From: Anisakis pegreffii
Lineage: Eukaryota; Nematoda; Chromadorea; Rhabditida; Anisakidae
DNA length: 64,000 bases
Assembly (NCBI GenBank): GCA_035041965.1
Contig: JAPYMA010001045.1
Span: 54,878 to 118,877, forward strand
Direction: 5' to 3'
The notes below the pieces were generated by a model that saw only the letters and a list, made by a program, of their open reading frames with translations, did not search any database and was not told the DNA's origin. A program made the translations under genes and the position numbers. Shown here piece by piece: positions 1 through 20,100 of this stretch. The first letter of the stretch is position 1. The number at the start of each line of letters is the position of its first letter.

Positions 1-401
1 CATGTTCAAAATACAAGTTTTTTTTTTCAAGTGTAGAAAAGCAACTTCTTTTTTATTAATTCATTACTTTCAAAAAACTTGTCTGAGTAGGGTGTCGATG
101 AATTGAATGTGGGAAACTGCGATAACTCTGAGCAAATGTCTGGTAGTGGTGATAGCGTCTGACCGACATTCGGTTGGAAAAGTCTAGCAAATTCGGGTGG
201 GAATTTAGGCATTCGGATTTTGACCGAACAATTTGGAAGTTTGGTGGGAATTTCGAATGTCGGAATCTTAAATTGTGAATTCGGTTGGATCGTAATTGTT
301 GCTGAAGAAAACGATGAAGCAAACGATGAAATATTATTATGTCGAAATCGAAATTCAATGGCAATTTCATGTTTAGGTAGCGGAATTCTGGCGCCTTCTA
401 G
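1..401. other. Intron or upstream sequence of the flippase gene; no exon seen
   Basis: The first recognisable flippase exon begins at 402, after an acceptor at 400-401, and starts in the middle of a codon. Earlier exons must therefore lie outside the window and this stretch is intronic. Both strands carry overlapping open frames of about 100 codons, but they have low-complexity composition and no family motif, so I treat them as chance. Confidence 0.5.
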
Positions 402-8517
<8,116 letters not shown>

Positions 8518-11500
8518 TAGCCATATTGTATGTCTTTGTGTTTGTGTGTAGCTTTCTATCTCTAGTTATCACCGTTCACTGTAGAGATGAAACGTCATGG
8601 TCTGCTGTCTTAATGTGTACTTTTCAACAATGTTTTGTTTCCGAATCGGGAAGTAATCAGCCTTGAGAATACAAAACATTCCTTCGGTGTATTACAACTC
8701 AGACTGCCCTGCCTTAATGCATCTGTAGGGAAGGAGACATCGAACAAATTGTTGTGTTCCTTTCTGGAAAATTTTTTCAAAACTTGTGATTATTTTCTCA
8801 TGTTTTTCATTTGTTGCTCTTTACCACTCCATTTCGTTCTTCCTTATTCGTGTTCAAGTGATCGAGGAGAATCGAAACTGGAAGAGATCCGTAAGCATGT
8901 GTATTGTACATATGTATGTGATTGTAATAAACTAAGACTAATATTATTCACATGGACATCTGTCAGTCACTTACACTAATTATTATTCACCGCACGTTTG
9001 CTTCATTCAATCCCTGTTTGTTTTCGTTTGTTCGTTTATAAATTTTCAAACTGCTCAAATGCTTTCATAAAAATCTAAATGTTGTAAAGTTTATTGTTTT
9101 GTGTTCATTGCACTAATCTTTGGTTTGTATAGCCTCTCAACTGTTATTCTACAGTTTCTGTCGTGGTTATTCTCTTTCAAAACTTTGTGTCTTACACCGC
9201 ATTCCAAGTGTGTTGTGTGCCATGTGTGGTGTTGTTGTGTTTGTTACTCACTCAACTAATATTCGTGCTCATTTCATTAAAAAAATTTACCTCGCTGAAT
9301 AGTAATCGTTGGCATAAAGCATCAGTAGTCAATTGTAATCATCTAATTGGAACACTAATGACATAATCGTTCAGGAAAAGTCGATCAGTATGGATTCCAT
9401 TGATGACATTATCGCGAAATAATTCTAGAAATAAAAGGAACGAAATTATGTTATATTTTCTAACACTCGCAGGATGATGCAGTAACAGTGCACGTCATAT
9501 GATCTCGTTCTTTATCAATTCCTTGAAGATGAAAACAAAATGAAAGCTTCTGATGTATTATTGAATTACAATATTTTGTTGAAAATTCGTTTGTTAGTGT
9601 GCATCATGCTTGTTGGTACGTGATACACATGCCCAGATCCATAAATAACGTTTTGCTTAAGGCAGGCCTACACGCCCTATTCAAGTTCTTATTATGTGCA
9701 AAGATCAAAAATTTTATTCGTAATTTATAGATCTAAAGAGGCTGATTGATTTTTTGAGTGGATTTGCGACAAATGCTCAACTGTTTTGTAGTTTTATTGC
9801 TGTACTCGTGCACGCTTTATTGGCGTTTTCAGTGAAGTCATTGCACTGATTGATTCTCATTTCAAAGCTGAATTGATTCAAAACTCTGATACACCTACAC
9901 TGTCATTGATGGAAAAGTATAATGTTGTTATTTATTCAGTTCATTTTATTCATTATTGCAGATAATTGTTAAGAAAAGATACATTTAGCGAACTTTTCAT
10001 TGCAGGTTCAGTCAAAAATACTCGCCTTTTAACTTCTTTTTATTCTCAGGTCATTTGCTCATCTGTTCACTTTTCTAGATAAAACTCCCGCAGTTCACTC
10101 CAGAGTTCCCACTTATTATTCTACGGTGAGAGCTCATTTGTGATGTACAGTTTCTTGCTATGAATGTTGTTTTGTTGTTAAATGACTGCGGAATCGCATA
10201 TCCCTGCTGTGACTATCGAGATATTTTTGAATTCTTTATCAGGAGCTTTTGGTTCGATCGCAAAATGCAGTGACGAGCAATCAACACTTGTGCCGTTCTA
10301 AAACTAACTCATCTAATTTATCTGACGCAGCCATCTAGACCAACGAATTGCTCGCTCTCTGAGGGTACTTTGACTTATTAATTCAAATTATTAAATGGGA
10401 TAAAGATAAGCTCATCATTTCACTGTGATTTCATATGTTTGTTTACGGTTCCGATGTACACTCAGAAATAAAACTTTCCAAATGGTTGACAGCATAACTT
10501 GACAGAAGTTGACAACATGATACTGGATACATCAACAGAATACAGATCTTCATAAGGACATCATAGGACTGTTTACGTCAAGCAGAATACCTTCTGGGAT
10601 TGGTTTCAAAGAGAACGACGGGTTGACTTGATGACCTCGAATGAAATTTTCATGCCCTCCGGCGAAATTGCCTATTGTTTTGGCGTCAGGTGATTACATC
10701 ACGCTCTTTTTGCTCCTTTCGCGAGTGACCAAAATACTGCCTCACTTTTCTATGTACTTAAGAACGTCCATGCTACAAGAGCTGTTCATTCACTCCTAAT
10801 CTGCTTCGGTTCTAAAGTTTCATTGCCTAAGAGCTTCATTTCCTTCCGATGAAGGCTATTCCAGATCGTAGAATGTTGATGAAGTAATGTGGATGTAATG
10901 GAACTGGCGAAGCAAATATTTTTGAAAATGATTCGGATTGTGATCTGGAAAAATATACAGCGTGTTCATCCACGGCATGCTGGAGATGTCGGTTCGAATA
11001 AAACCAATTGTTGATTTGGTGAACCTAAAACGAATGGCATAACAAACTGATTGTTCATTTTAAAGGAGAGCATCTTAATGGAATGTTTTTCGACTAAATA
11101 ATGCAATGAGAATGATTTCACAAAGCAATGCAAGTGATACTGATAATTGGAATAAAAACAAAGATCGGAACAATAAAACAGTTGTAATGTGCACTGAATA
11201 TTCAGTGACTTTCATGACTATTCACAAACAATATAACAAATGACCCATTGTACTGATTTCGATTGAGCATCGACTATATAAACAAATTTCATGCTGATAT
11301 GATGACAAAATCGTTCAGTTGCGATTGTTTTTCTTCTCAAACGGACTGTGTCCTTTCTGGGTTTTCTGTTCTCTCATAGAAGTTGAGTTTTGACATAGTT
11401 GAGTAATCAAAAATCTTGTTGTCCACGACAGTTTTCTATGGAAACCATTTTCATTTTGGCCGTTAAAGATCATTAAAACGAACCAGAAATTCATTTCATA

Positions 11501-11737
11501 TTAGGCGATAACACGATGCAAACTTCCAGCGTACGAGCAACATCTAAAAGCTGATATTGATTACTTGACGGTAAATTCTCCAGGGTACGGGCAGAGAACG
11601 GCTTTTGCTTACACATATGTGCCCTGAGTTTATTTCATAAGACCCATTGAGCGAATAATGCAAAAATTATTGACGAATCGCTCGTTATGAACCGTACCAC
11701 ATTCACATCAACTGTTTGATTGAACAGCCATCGATTT
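8518..11737. other. Intergenic region, no gene seen
   Basis: This 3.2 kb stretch follows the flippase stop codon. It has only short open frames of poor composition and no acceptor-exon-donor set that I could join. The first few hundred bases are probably the flippase 3' UTR, as an AATAAA occurs at 8926. The remainder is AT-rich and featureless by eye. Confidence 0.5.
8926..8931 (+). terminator. Possible poly(A) signal of the flippase gene
   Basis: AATAAA lies about 410 bases after the stop at 8517. It is the canonical hexamer, but such hexamers are common in AT-rich DNA, so the assignment is weak. Confidence 0.3.
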
Positions 11738-11745
11738 ATGTAACC
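11738..11745. other. Left target-site duplication ATGTAACC
   Basis: The octamer ATGTAACC directly precedes the terminal repeat at 11746 and is repeated exactly at 12721-12728. Eight-base duplications are diagnostic of hAT transposition. Confidence 0.93.
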
Positions 11746-12720
11746 CAGTGGTTCTCATAGGGGGTGACATTACCCATTTTGGGTAATTTGGGAGTCTCGT
11801 GGGGGATAATGGAAGGGGTCGGGTGTCATGTTATGATAGAACGCTATTGTAATGGTGTATTTTCACTTGGGTATGTAAATGCGATTCTTCTTTCTCCTAT
11901 TTTCTGAGTATCATTAGCTTATCCAGGCCTAAACTAAAGTCTGCTTAGTCACAAATGTTTCTTCAGTTCTTCAGTATATTGGCTGACGTCGTATCTCATG
12001 AGCAATAAGAATTGATTGAGCTCTTTGGTACGACAGAAGAGATTATTGGTTTGGTGTAGGACGATCGAGTATTTCTGAATTTGATGATATCGATTTCTTT
12101 TTCCAATTTTTACAATTTCCAATTCTTGTGTTGTTGCTTGTGAATGTTGCTTCAATCGGTATAATACTTCTTACATGATGAACGACAACATTTCTTAAGA
12201 TGTTAATGACAGAAATACTTAAAAAGTAGAATGGGGATTTCAAACTTTACGCACCTATCGCATCTCAAAACGCTCGATAGTTCGAATTTATTTTCATCCC
12301 TCCGATGAATTTTTATTTGTTCATTAACCATCACTTTGATAAAATGATTGTTTTTCCGTTTGTCTCGAAGATAATTCCTCAAATGTTCATTACATCTTCC
12401 TTCTTCATAAATAATTGGACTTGTTGTCAAATTTCTTTTTTTTTATTGCTGGAGAATAATTTTTCCATTGCTTTTCGTTTTTGATGGCCGAGGTTCATAT
12501 TGTTCCTGCAGTGGATAAATAAAGTTCTAAAAATGCTTATTTCATTCCAGAAAATTAATTTCTTTCACGCCACTGAGAAATTTTTGGACTGGTTTTCCTT
12601 ATGTTCCCGACGTTATACGTAGAAATTAAGTTTTCATATCAGGATGGGAGGGGGAGGGGTAACGGCGACGTGTTAGATCATCAAAACAAGTAATGGAGCA
12701 CCCGAGCGTGAGAACCACTG
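11746..12720. mobile_element. Non-autonomous hAT-superfamily transposon (975 bp) with intact termini
   Basis: The element begins CAGTGGTTCTCA and ends TGAGAACCACTG, a perfect 12-bp terminal inverted repeat matching the hAT pattern CAGNGGTTCTCA. It is flanked by exact 8-bp duplications of ATGTAACC (11738-11745 and 12721-12728). Sub-terminal parts are G-rich on the left (11761-11830) and again before the right end (12643-12660). Short open frames inside show no transposase similarity, so it needs a transposase supplied elsewhere. It ends 52 bp before the collagen start codon. Confidence 0.93.
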
Positions 12721-12728
12721 ATGTAACC
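12721..12728. other. Right target-site duplication ATGTAACC
   Basis: Exact copy of the octamer at 11738-11745, directly after the right terminal repeat of the hAT element. Confidence 0.93.
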
Positions 12729-12769
12729 TATCATTAGCAAACAGTCGTGAACGTGGAGAAGTTCATTCC

Positions 12770-12771
12770 AG
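12770..12771 (+). promoter_or_regulatory. Probable spliced-leader trans-splice acceptor of the collagen gene
   Basis: TTCATTCCAG ends one base before the ATG at 12773. Nematode cuticle collagens begin with this N-terminal domain, so no coding exon is expected upstream. An acceptor this close is best explained by trans-splicing. Confidence 0.55.
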
Positions 12772-12772
12772 A

Positions 12773-15713
12773 ATGGTAATGCAGAAGGCTACTGTTGGCG
12801 CAGTCGGCTTCTCGGTAGTAATACTAATCGTTTGCATGGGCACGATTTTACATATATACAACGACATGAGAGATGCTTGGACCGAGCTTGACAATGAAAT
12901 GACTGCATTCAAGGTTGTTTAATTCTTCCGCTTTTACAACTAGCTGCTGAACTTTTATATTTCCCAAAGTAATTTATTACTGAACATGTGTAATGATCAA
13001 AATGAATCAGTGCCAAAATGCAAACGTGTTGAATTGATGTAAAATGATAAGCAGTGCGCTTGTATTGAGCTTGCATCTGGGCTTTTGTTTGACGATGAAG
13101 TATAAGTGAATTTGAATTCAGACGCTTACCGACGATCTGTGGAATGACCTTCTTCAACTAGGTGCGGGTACACCACAGAATCGGCAACGCCGTCAGTACG
13201 GTGGATATGGAGCAAGCTATGGAAGTGATTCAAACGGTGAACAAGACAATGACGGTGACACCATTCAAGGATCAATCATTTCGCCGAGTTTCAACCCGAT
13301 ATCAGGCGGTGGCCGTCGAATCAGTGGAAGAATTGGAGGTTTTGCAGCTACGTGCAGTAAGTTTGCAATTCAGTGATAATAAGCATTTTATTATTCTTCA
13401 TATTTCTTTACGAATGCGATGAAATGACGTGTATTGCAATTCGATGAACGAATACACATCAAAGCTTGTTTTTGAGAGCGAGTGTGTATTTCACAGAACA
13501 AGAATGCGCTACGAAGCAGTACTTGTGAACTTAGATAGTGATATTGTAGTTTTATCACTTGAAATTCATAGCACTGATCAAAAGAATTCTCTTAAGCGTG
13601 TAATCTTAAAAACAACTGTCCACCCGGAGATGCCGGTTCACAAGGAGAGAACGGTGAGGATGGTCTTCATGGTTTAGATGGTAAAGATGGTATAGATGGG
13701 TTTGATGCTGAGGATGTTATAAGTTCGCATGCAGTGGTACGTTTATTTACAGAAACGTTCTGATTAATATTGAGCGCTCTTATCATATTTATCAATACTG
13801 AAAATGTTGTCTTCCAAATATGCTTTTATCTTCGCAGAATCCAATGCGGTAGTCTTGATCGTCACACGGTTTATACGGCGTCTCCCATCGTTCACTCTTC
13901 ATGTTGTCTAATCTCCCTTCTCTCTCAATACAGTAAAATGTCTGCATTCGTTTTCACTAGTCACCGTATAGATGTTGTTATTTCGGAGCAGTGATGACGA
14001 AGGCAGAGTGATTTAATTCTTAAACAATACACGAGAAGTGTTATAAACACCGTAGATGAAAAAAAAATGGTTTAAGAATTTGTCACTGTTACTGGTTTTC
14101 GACAATATTTTGTAGATTTTTAATGCGTAGTAGCATACACTGACGTAGAAAATGCAGGCTGAATTAGTTCACTTAAACAGACACGCAAGAAGAGTTATAA
14201 CTCGAATTGCCAACTATCATTTCTCCGAAATCAGCATTCATTCCCGACAGCAAGTAACTCCATGATCTACCCACAAAGCGAACAATAATCAGAACCTTAA
14301 AGTCTACGCACAGATTACTGATCCTATTTCAATTGCCTCATTCGCATATATCAGCTTGATTGACGGTTGATTTTCCCCTTTTATTATTCTACTTTCAGTA
14401 TGCAGCTTGAATTAAAGGCTACAAGTTAGATTTCATTGTCTCTTTAAGGATTGCCGATACTGTTCGTCTATGATTCAACATGAATGTGATGTGTTTTTGT
14501 TCACCATTCCTTTCCCTTTTATGTCGCTTTCCTTTTCTCCACTTTTTCTTGCCTTCATATTCTGTCGGTTTATTTCATTATGACTTGGACGTACCGGACT
14601 GATGTTCTATTCACGTCCGGCATCTTTACCATTCTCACATTTTTTCTTTCTAATTGACAAATGTTTGAGGGGTGCTTCCGTTGTCCACCCGGATTGCCAG
14701 GCCCACCTGGTCCATCCGGCATATCGGGGGTCAGGGGGATGCGAGGAGCAGCAGGGCATCCTGGTAATCCCGGAAGAGATGGTCAACCTGGTCGACCAGG
14801 AGAGATGGGTCCACCTGGAACTGAAGGTGAGCGTACATTTCAGAACCTACAGCAATGAAGAATCGTTCCCATAGTACAGACCTTTGGAACGTTTGAATAT
14901 GGTTGCGGTTTTCGAAAAAAAAATCAAATTGGATGGTCTCAGTGCATTGACCCATGCAGATCGCTCTCCAGCGATAATCACTTGAATATACCGGCCATTA
15001 AAATGTTCAATTCTATTAGCATAATTTATGATAAACCACAAATACGATTTCTGTTATGGAAATCACCTCGTACCATTCATTTTATCATTCCTCGAAATTG
15101 AGTAATGAGATACATTCAAGGCGAACAAGGATCATCTGGTACTCCTGGAGAAAAAGGTATGGATGGAGAAAGACCCATCCCTAGACAAGGACTGAAAGGA
15201 CCTCAAGGTGATAACGGGCCGGAAGGAGGAGTCGGCGATCCAGGTGCAGATGGACTTCCTGGCTCACCAGGAAATGAAGGTGATATCGGCTCTCAAGGAG
15301 CAACTGGAGCTTCAGGACTAGCTGGTGAAGAAGGTTCAGCTGGATCCAGTGGACGACCCGGCGAAGATTCTGAGGTTAGTTAAATATTGGAACAGGATTC
15401 CTTTCAGTTTGGCGCTGTTTGCTCTTCTCTGCATTGAAAGCGTTGAAACATACCGCCCCTAGTACAGACATCATCAAACTAATGATGTTCTAGAGCTATT
15501 TATGAAGTTCCGATATTAAAGTTCCCGTTTGGCACACTTGTGATCAAACATTTTTTCAAATTTCATTTTCTGAAATTGCTCAGTCATGTGAAGTCAGAAC
15601 ATATTCCTTTGAACTGTTTCATTGTCAAAACATACGTTACACAGCAAAGAGAGTTCCTTTTTCAGTACTGTCCATGTCCGGATCGTTCGGACAATCCTGA
15701 TGGATCCCGTTGA
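12773..15713 (+). CDS. Nematode cuticle collagen, complete, six exons, about 324 aa
   Basis: Structural collagen of the cuticle, secreted by the hypodermis. Exons: 12773-12913, 13122-13356, 13597-13736, 14670-14826, 15121-15374, 15666-15713 (stop TGA); all phases agree. Residues about 10-28 form a signal-anchor helix, followed by the nematode collagen N-terminal domain ([14 protein letters not shown]). A basic RQRR site after residue 55 suits subtilisin-like processing. Cysteine groups are [12 protein letters not shown] before the first Gly-X-Y block, GCFRCPPG between blocks, and YCPCPDRS at the C-terminus. Gly-X-Y blocks lie in exons 3, 4 and 5. Exon 5 has a non-helical interruption, GERPIPRQG. 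The acceptor of exon 4 (TTTGAG at 14664-14669) is unusual but keeps phase and the CPPG motif. I cannot assign a col or dpy name. Confidence 0.94.
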
Positions 15714-17119
15714 GCTTCCGAAGCTTGATGACGTTATCAGATCAACTGTTGGAATGGTTGTGGTTTCAATGAACAATGCAAACACCACAATCATAATGAA
15801 GAACCATTTAATTAATGTTCCGAATAAACTGTTTTCAAAATGACACCAAAACGCGGAATTCTCTACATTTTATATCAGCTGAAATAGGTTTTCAAAACTC
15901 TAACGACGATAAAAGATTTCAATAAGATTGCATTAAGAATAAAATTTATATGATACAAGCGACAAATATAAAAACTGACAGGAAATTATAAATGACCGAT
16001 TCGTTTGTTTTCTTTAAGCATTATTGCGCAACCTTATCGACACAACCATGGGAATCAGCCAAAAAATTCTCATAAAATTACAACATATCGCAGCGTTAAT
16101 ATAATATTAATCCGAGCTTTTCGATCATACACTACTGTACACAAATAGTATTGCTAGAAAGCAAAAGCAACAAAGTTTGAAAATTATTTGACAAGTACTA
16201 AAACACATACACAAATGGCACATTGAACAAAATTTTCTATCAAGACTTGGTTGCATTCGTGCAACTTACTGAACTAAAATTTATATTCGAATCGAGAAAG
16301 AAAATGTAATGAAAAAGAGGAATGTAATAATAACTGAGAATTCACAAAACCTCGCGTTCATTCAATCATTTTCCGTTTACTATCATTATTTTACTGCGAA
16401 AATTCTTGAAATGTAGCCATAAACAATAAAAGTGAGAAATAGCTACGAAATTAAAAATTATCAATCCATCCATACTGAATTAGTTTTTCAAAGAATATAA
16501 ATGACACCGCATTCATGAGGTTACGCTACTATCCACGAATGGGAGAATCAACTAATCCAAGAATTTTCCATTCTGAAATAACTCTAGAACACGGACACTG
16601 CAAATGAACAGAGATAATTTGAAAGTTTGAGGACTAGTGAAGCATTAAATGCACACAAGAATGGACCACCTCCATGACTCGACTAACATTACGTCAAGTA
16701 TAATGAACAAGCTACTTTCGCATTAAACCCAAATGAGTGAAAATTAACCAAAAAATCACACACGTGGCAAGAAACAAGAAAAATACATATTAAAGTATTT
16801 CTGTTTGCATACAAACATAAAGTATATAATACCAAAAAAGAGACAGAAAAAATCCAACTTAAAGCTTAAAACAAAGTAAAATAAAGGAGATAAATTGCAA
16901 AATCCAATCAATAATTATGGCTCAGAAAAACTCTTTGAAATAAAAATACTGGAGGAAATAAATACAGTTTAAATAATAAAACACGGATCAATAACCTACA
17001 GTAGGAGCACATGATACCAAAAATACGAAATGCACTAAAAAATAAAAAAAGACAAATGAATGAATAAATGCGTATTTGGTTTTAAGAAACGTTTTGAAGA
17101 AAAATGAGTGATCGATGAG
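15714..17119. other. Convergent 3' intergenic region between collagen and synaptojanin
   Basis: This holds the collagen 3' UTR (poly(A) hexamer at 15823) and, on the other strand, the synaptojanin 3' end. Otherwise it is AT-rich sequence with many short A-runs. I see no exon or RNA gene in it. Confidence 0.6.
15823..15828 (+). terminator. Likely poly(A) signal of the collagen gene
   Basis: AATAAA about 110 bases after the collagen stop at 15713, the usual spacing for a short nematode 3' UTR. Confidence 0.55.
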
Positions 17120-20100
17120 TTAATCGAACTGAGGCCTTGGTGGAATAGCCGGGATGATGACTGTCGAATCATTATAAACATGTTGGAAGTTTGTTTTGTT
17201 GACAATATCAGATGCAATACAAGGCGATGGATCATTGATGCGTGGATCACTTGGCACACGCCAACTACCAGTGTCCTGTGACTGTAGATCACCGGGCATA
17301 CACCATGGACTATTTGAACGACTATTACTATTTGTAAGTGATTCCGGTCTGGGTGGTACCGGTCTCACTGGAATCACGTTCAGCTCTGATCTCGCCTGGC
17401 AATCGCTTTTTTGGTCATAAATGGTGGACATATTTGGTACAGAAGCTAATTTATGCTTGAATGAATTGTCATTGTTGTTAATAAGCAAAGACTGAGGAGA
17501 TGATGTCGTCAATCTTGCCATATCGTTTTCCAACGACCGATCTTGAAATGGTGATCGCATTGGTGATGCACTTCTCATATCTTGTGACTGCATTTTGACT
17601 GACGTCATTTCATCATCATCATCTGAAAACAAACGCAAATATACCAAAGTTGTGTCATTCGTCACGTGAAAGAATGCTCATACAAAGGAATTTTAGTTTC
17701 TACAATATCTTCAAAGTTTTCATTCATTGTAATTTTAAGATTTATGTAACCACTTATTGAACATGGAAAATCACATGACTGAAGGTAAAACATTATCGAT
17801 CAACTGACTGCACCATTCACTACTTCGATTCTGTGGCAAAACAAATCATTTCGCAATAAGTATATTTGATTTGAACAAACCATCAAATTCAAAACGATCC
17901 ATGTCTTCCATAGCTGAATAGTGTAAGTTAACTTCTTCACTCCTTAAATTCTGCAACGTCACATCGATTTGTAAATTACTCTCCGTCGTCCAATTAGGCG
18001 ATCGAAGACGAACATTTATTTGAGCATCACCAACCCGTACACCGTCCATACTTAATGCTGCTAAAGCCATCGAACCGTCTTCAACAATCAACCAGAGATC
18101 AGCGCCATCGAATCTGCAACAGAACTAATCACGATTCAGATAGAATGAGTGTACTGCATTTCGACAAAACTTCTGAATTCAGTCAACAATAATCATTTTC
18201 AAACTGCTGCAAAAGGGAACGACGACTTTAGTAGAAATTCGTAGATGAAAGGACCATTTTCATATGTTTCTTTTATAAAACGGATTAAAATGATCCAGAA
18301 TAAACAAAACAAGGGGGACTACAACGAACTTGCTAAGGCGCGGAGTTATACCCAACTGGACAAGCTTATCTAAAACACCGAAGTAGAGATCGACGGGGAA
18401 TATGGCTGCACCATCGACTGACACCAAAACTGTTGCATCTGGTGGTCCAGAACAACTAAATAACACTATTAAACTCTGGAGCACTTAATACAACAAATAC
18501 ATGCACGTTAACGAACCGTAAACCACACTGCAGAAATGAAAGAAGATCAAAAAAGACCCAACATAATTCGATTGCTCAGTAAAAGAGAGATAGACTGTGA
18601 TTTCACAACACTATGAATATTGGGAATGGTTTGGTGATAGGGGTAAGAAATGTGGTGTATAAAGAGATAGTAAACGTAGATTAATCGCATACTGTGCAAC
18701 CAAAGAATGAATCAGTGACGGCTATTTTGATGATATAACCGAAATCTATAAACCAAATCATCGGCCTATATATTCTGGCCACAAGTCAATACTCTTGACG
18801 AAAACATTTTAGCAAACAAGACAACTGAAATGTTCAGTACACCACCTGAGTACATCGTCATAAACAGTTTTACATTTCTCTGGATTCACTGCGAATGCAT
18901 CGACTCGAAATACAGCGCTCACGGGTCTATGATCAGATGTTTTCAGTTCTGATCGGCCATACCTATAAATCAGCACAACATATGAGCAAGTTCTACGTTT
19001 CTGCGAATATAAAAATTGTGCATCCTAAACCTACCAATATAAAAATTGTGCATCCTAAACCTACCAATATAAAAATTGTGCATCCTAAACCTACCAATAT
19101 AAAAATTGTGCATCCTAAACCTACCAATATAAAAATTGTGCATCCTAAACCTACCAATATAAAAATTGTGCATCCTAAACCTACCAATATAAAAATTGTG
19201 CATCCTAAACCTACCAATATAAAAATTGTGCATCCTAAACCTACCAATATAAAAATTGTGCATCCTAAACCTACCAATATAAAAATTGTGCATCCTAAAC
19301 CTACCAATATAAAAATTGTGCATCCTAAACCTACCAATATAAAAATTGTGCATCCTAAACCTACCAATATAAAAATTGTGCATCCTAAACCTACCAATAT
19401 AAAAATTGTGCATCCTAAACCTACCAATATAAAAATTGTGCATCCTAAACCTACCAATATAAAAATTGTGCATCCTAAACCTACCAATATAAAAATTGTG
19501 CATCCTAAACCTACCAATATAAAAATTGTGCATCCTAAACCTACCAATATAAAAATTGTGCATCCTAAACCTACCAATATAAAAATTGTGCATCCTAAAC
19601 CTACCAATATAAAAATTGTGCATCCTAAACCTACCAATATAAAAATTGTGCATCCTAAACCTACCAATATAAAAATTGTGCATCCTAAACCTACCAATAT
19701 AAAAATTGTGCATCCTAAACCTACCAATATAAAAATTGTGCATCCTAAACCTACCAATATAAAAATTGTGCATCCTAAACCTACCAATATAAAAATTGTG
19801 CATCCTAAACCTACCAATATAAAAATTGTGCATCCTAAACCTACCAATATAAAAATTGTGCATCCTAAACCTACCAATATAAAAATTGTGCATCCTAAAC
19901 CTACCAATATAAAAATTGTGCATCCTAAACCTACCAATATAAAAATTGTGCATCCTAAACCTACCAATATAAAAATTGTGCATCCTAAACCTACCAATAT
20001 AAAAATTGTGCATCCTAAACCTACCAATATAAAAATTGTGCATCCTAAACCTACCAATATAAAAATTGTGCATTTTATCATTTTTATGATCAATCCGAAA

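Noticed and set aside
17035..17292. Minus-strand open frame overlapping the synaptojanin tail
   Set aside because: It is in another frame from the proline-rich terminal exon, which is supported by phase and PPRP motifs.
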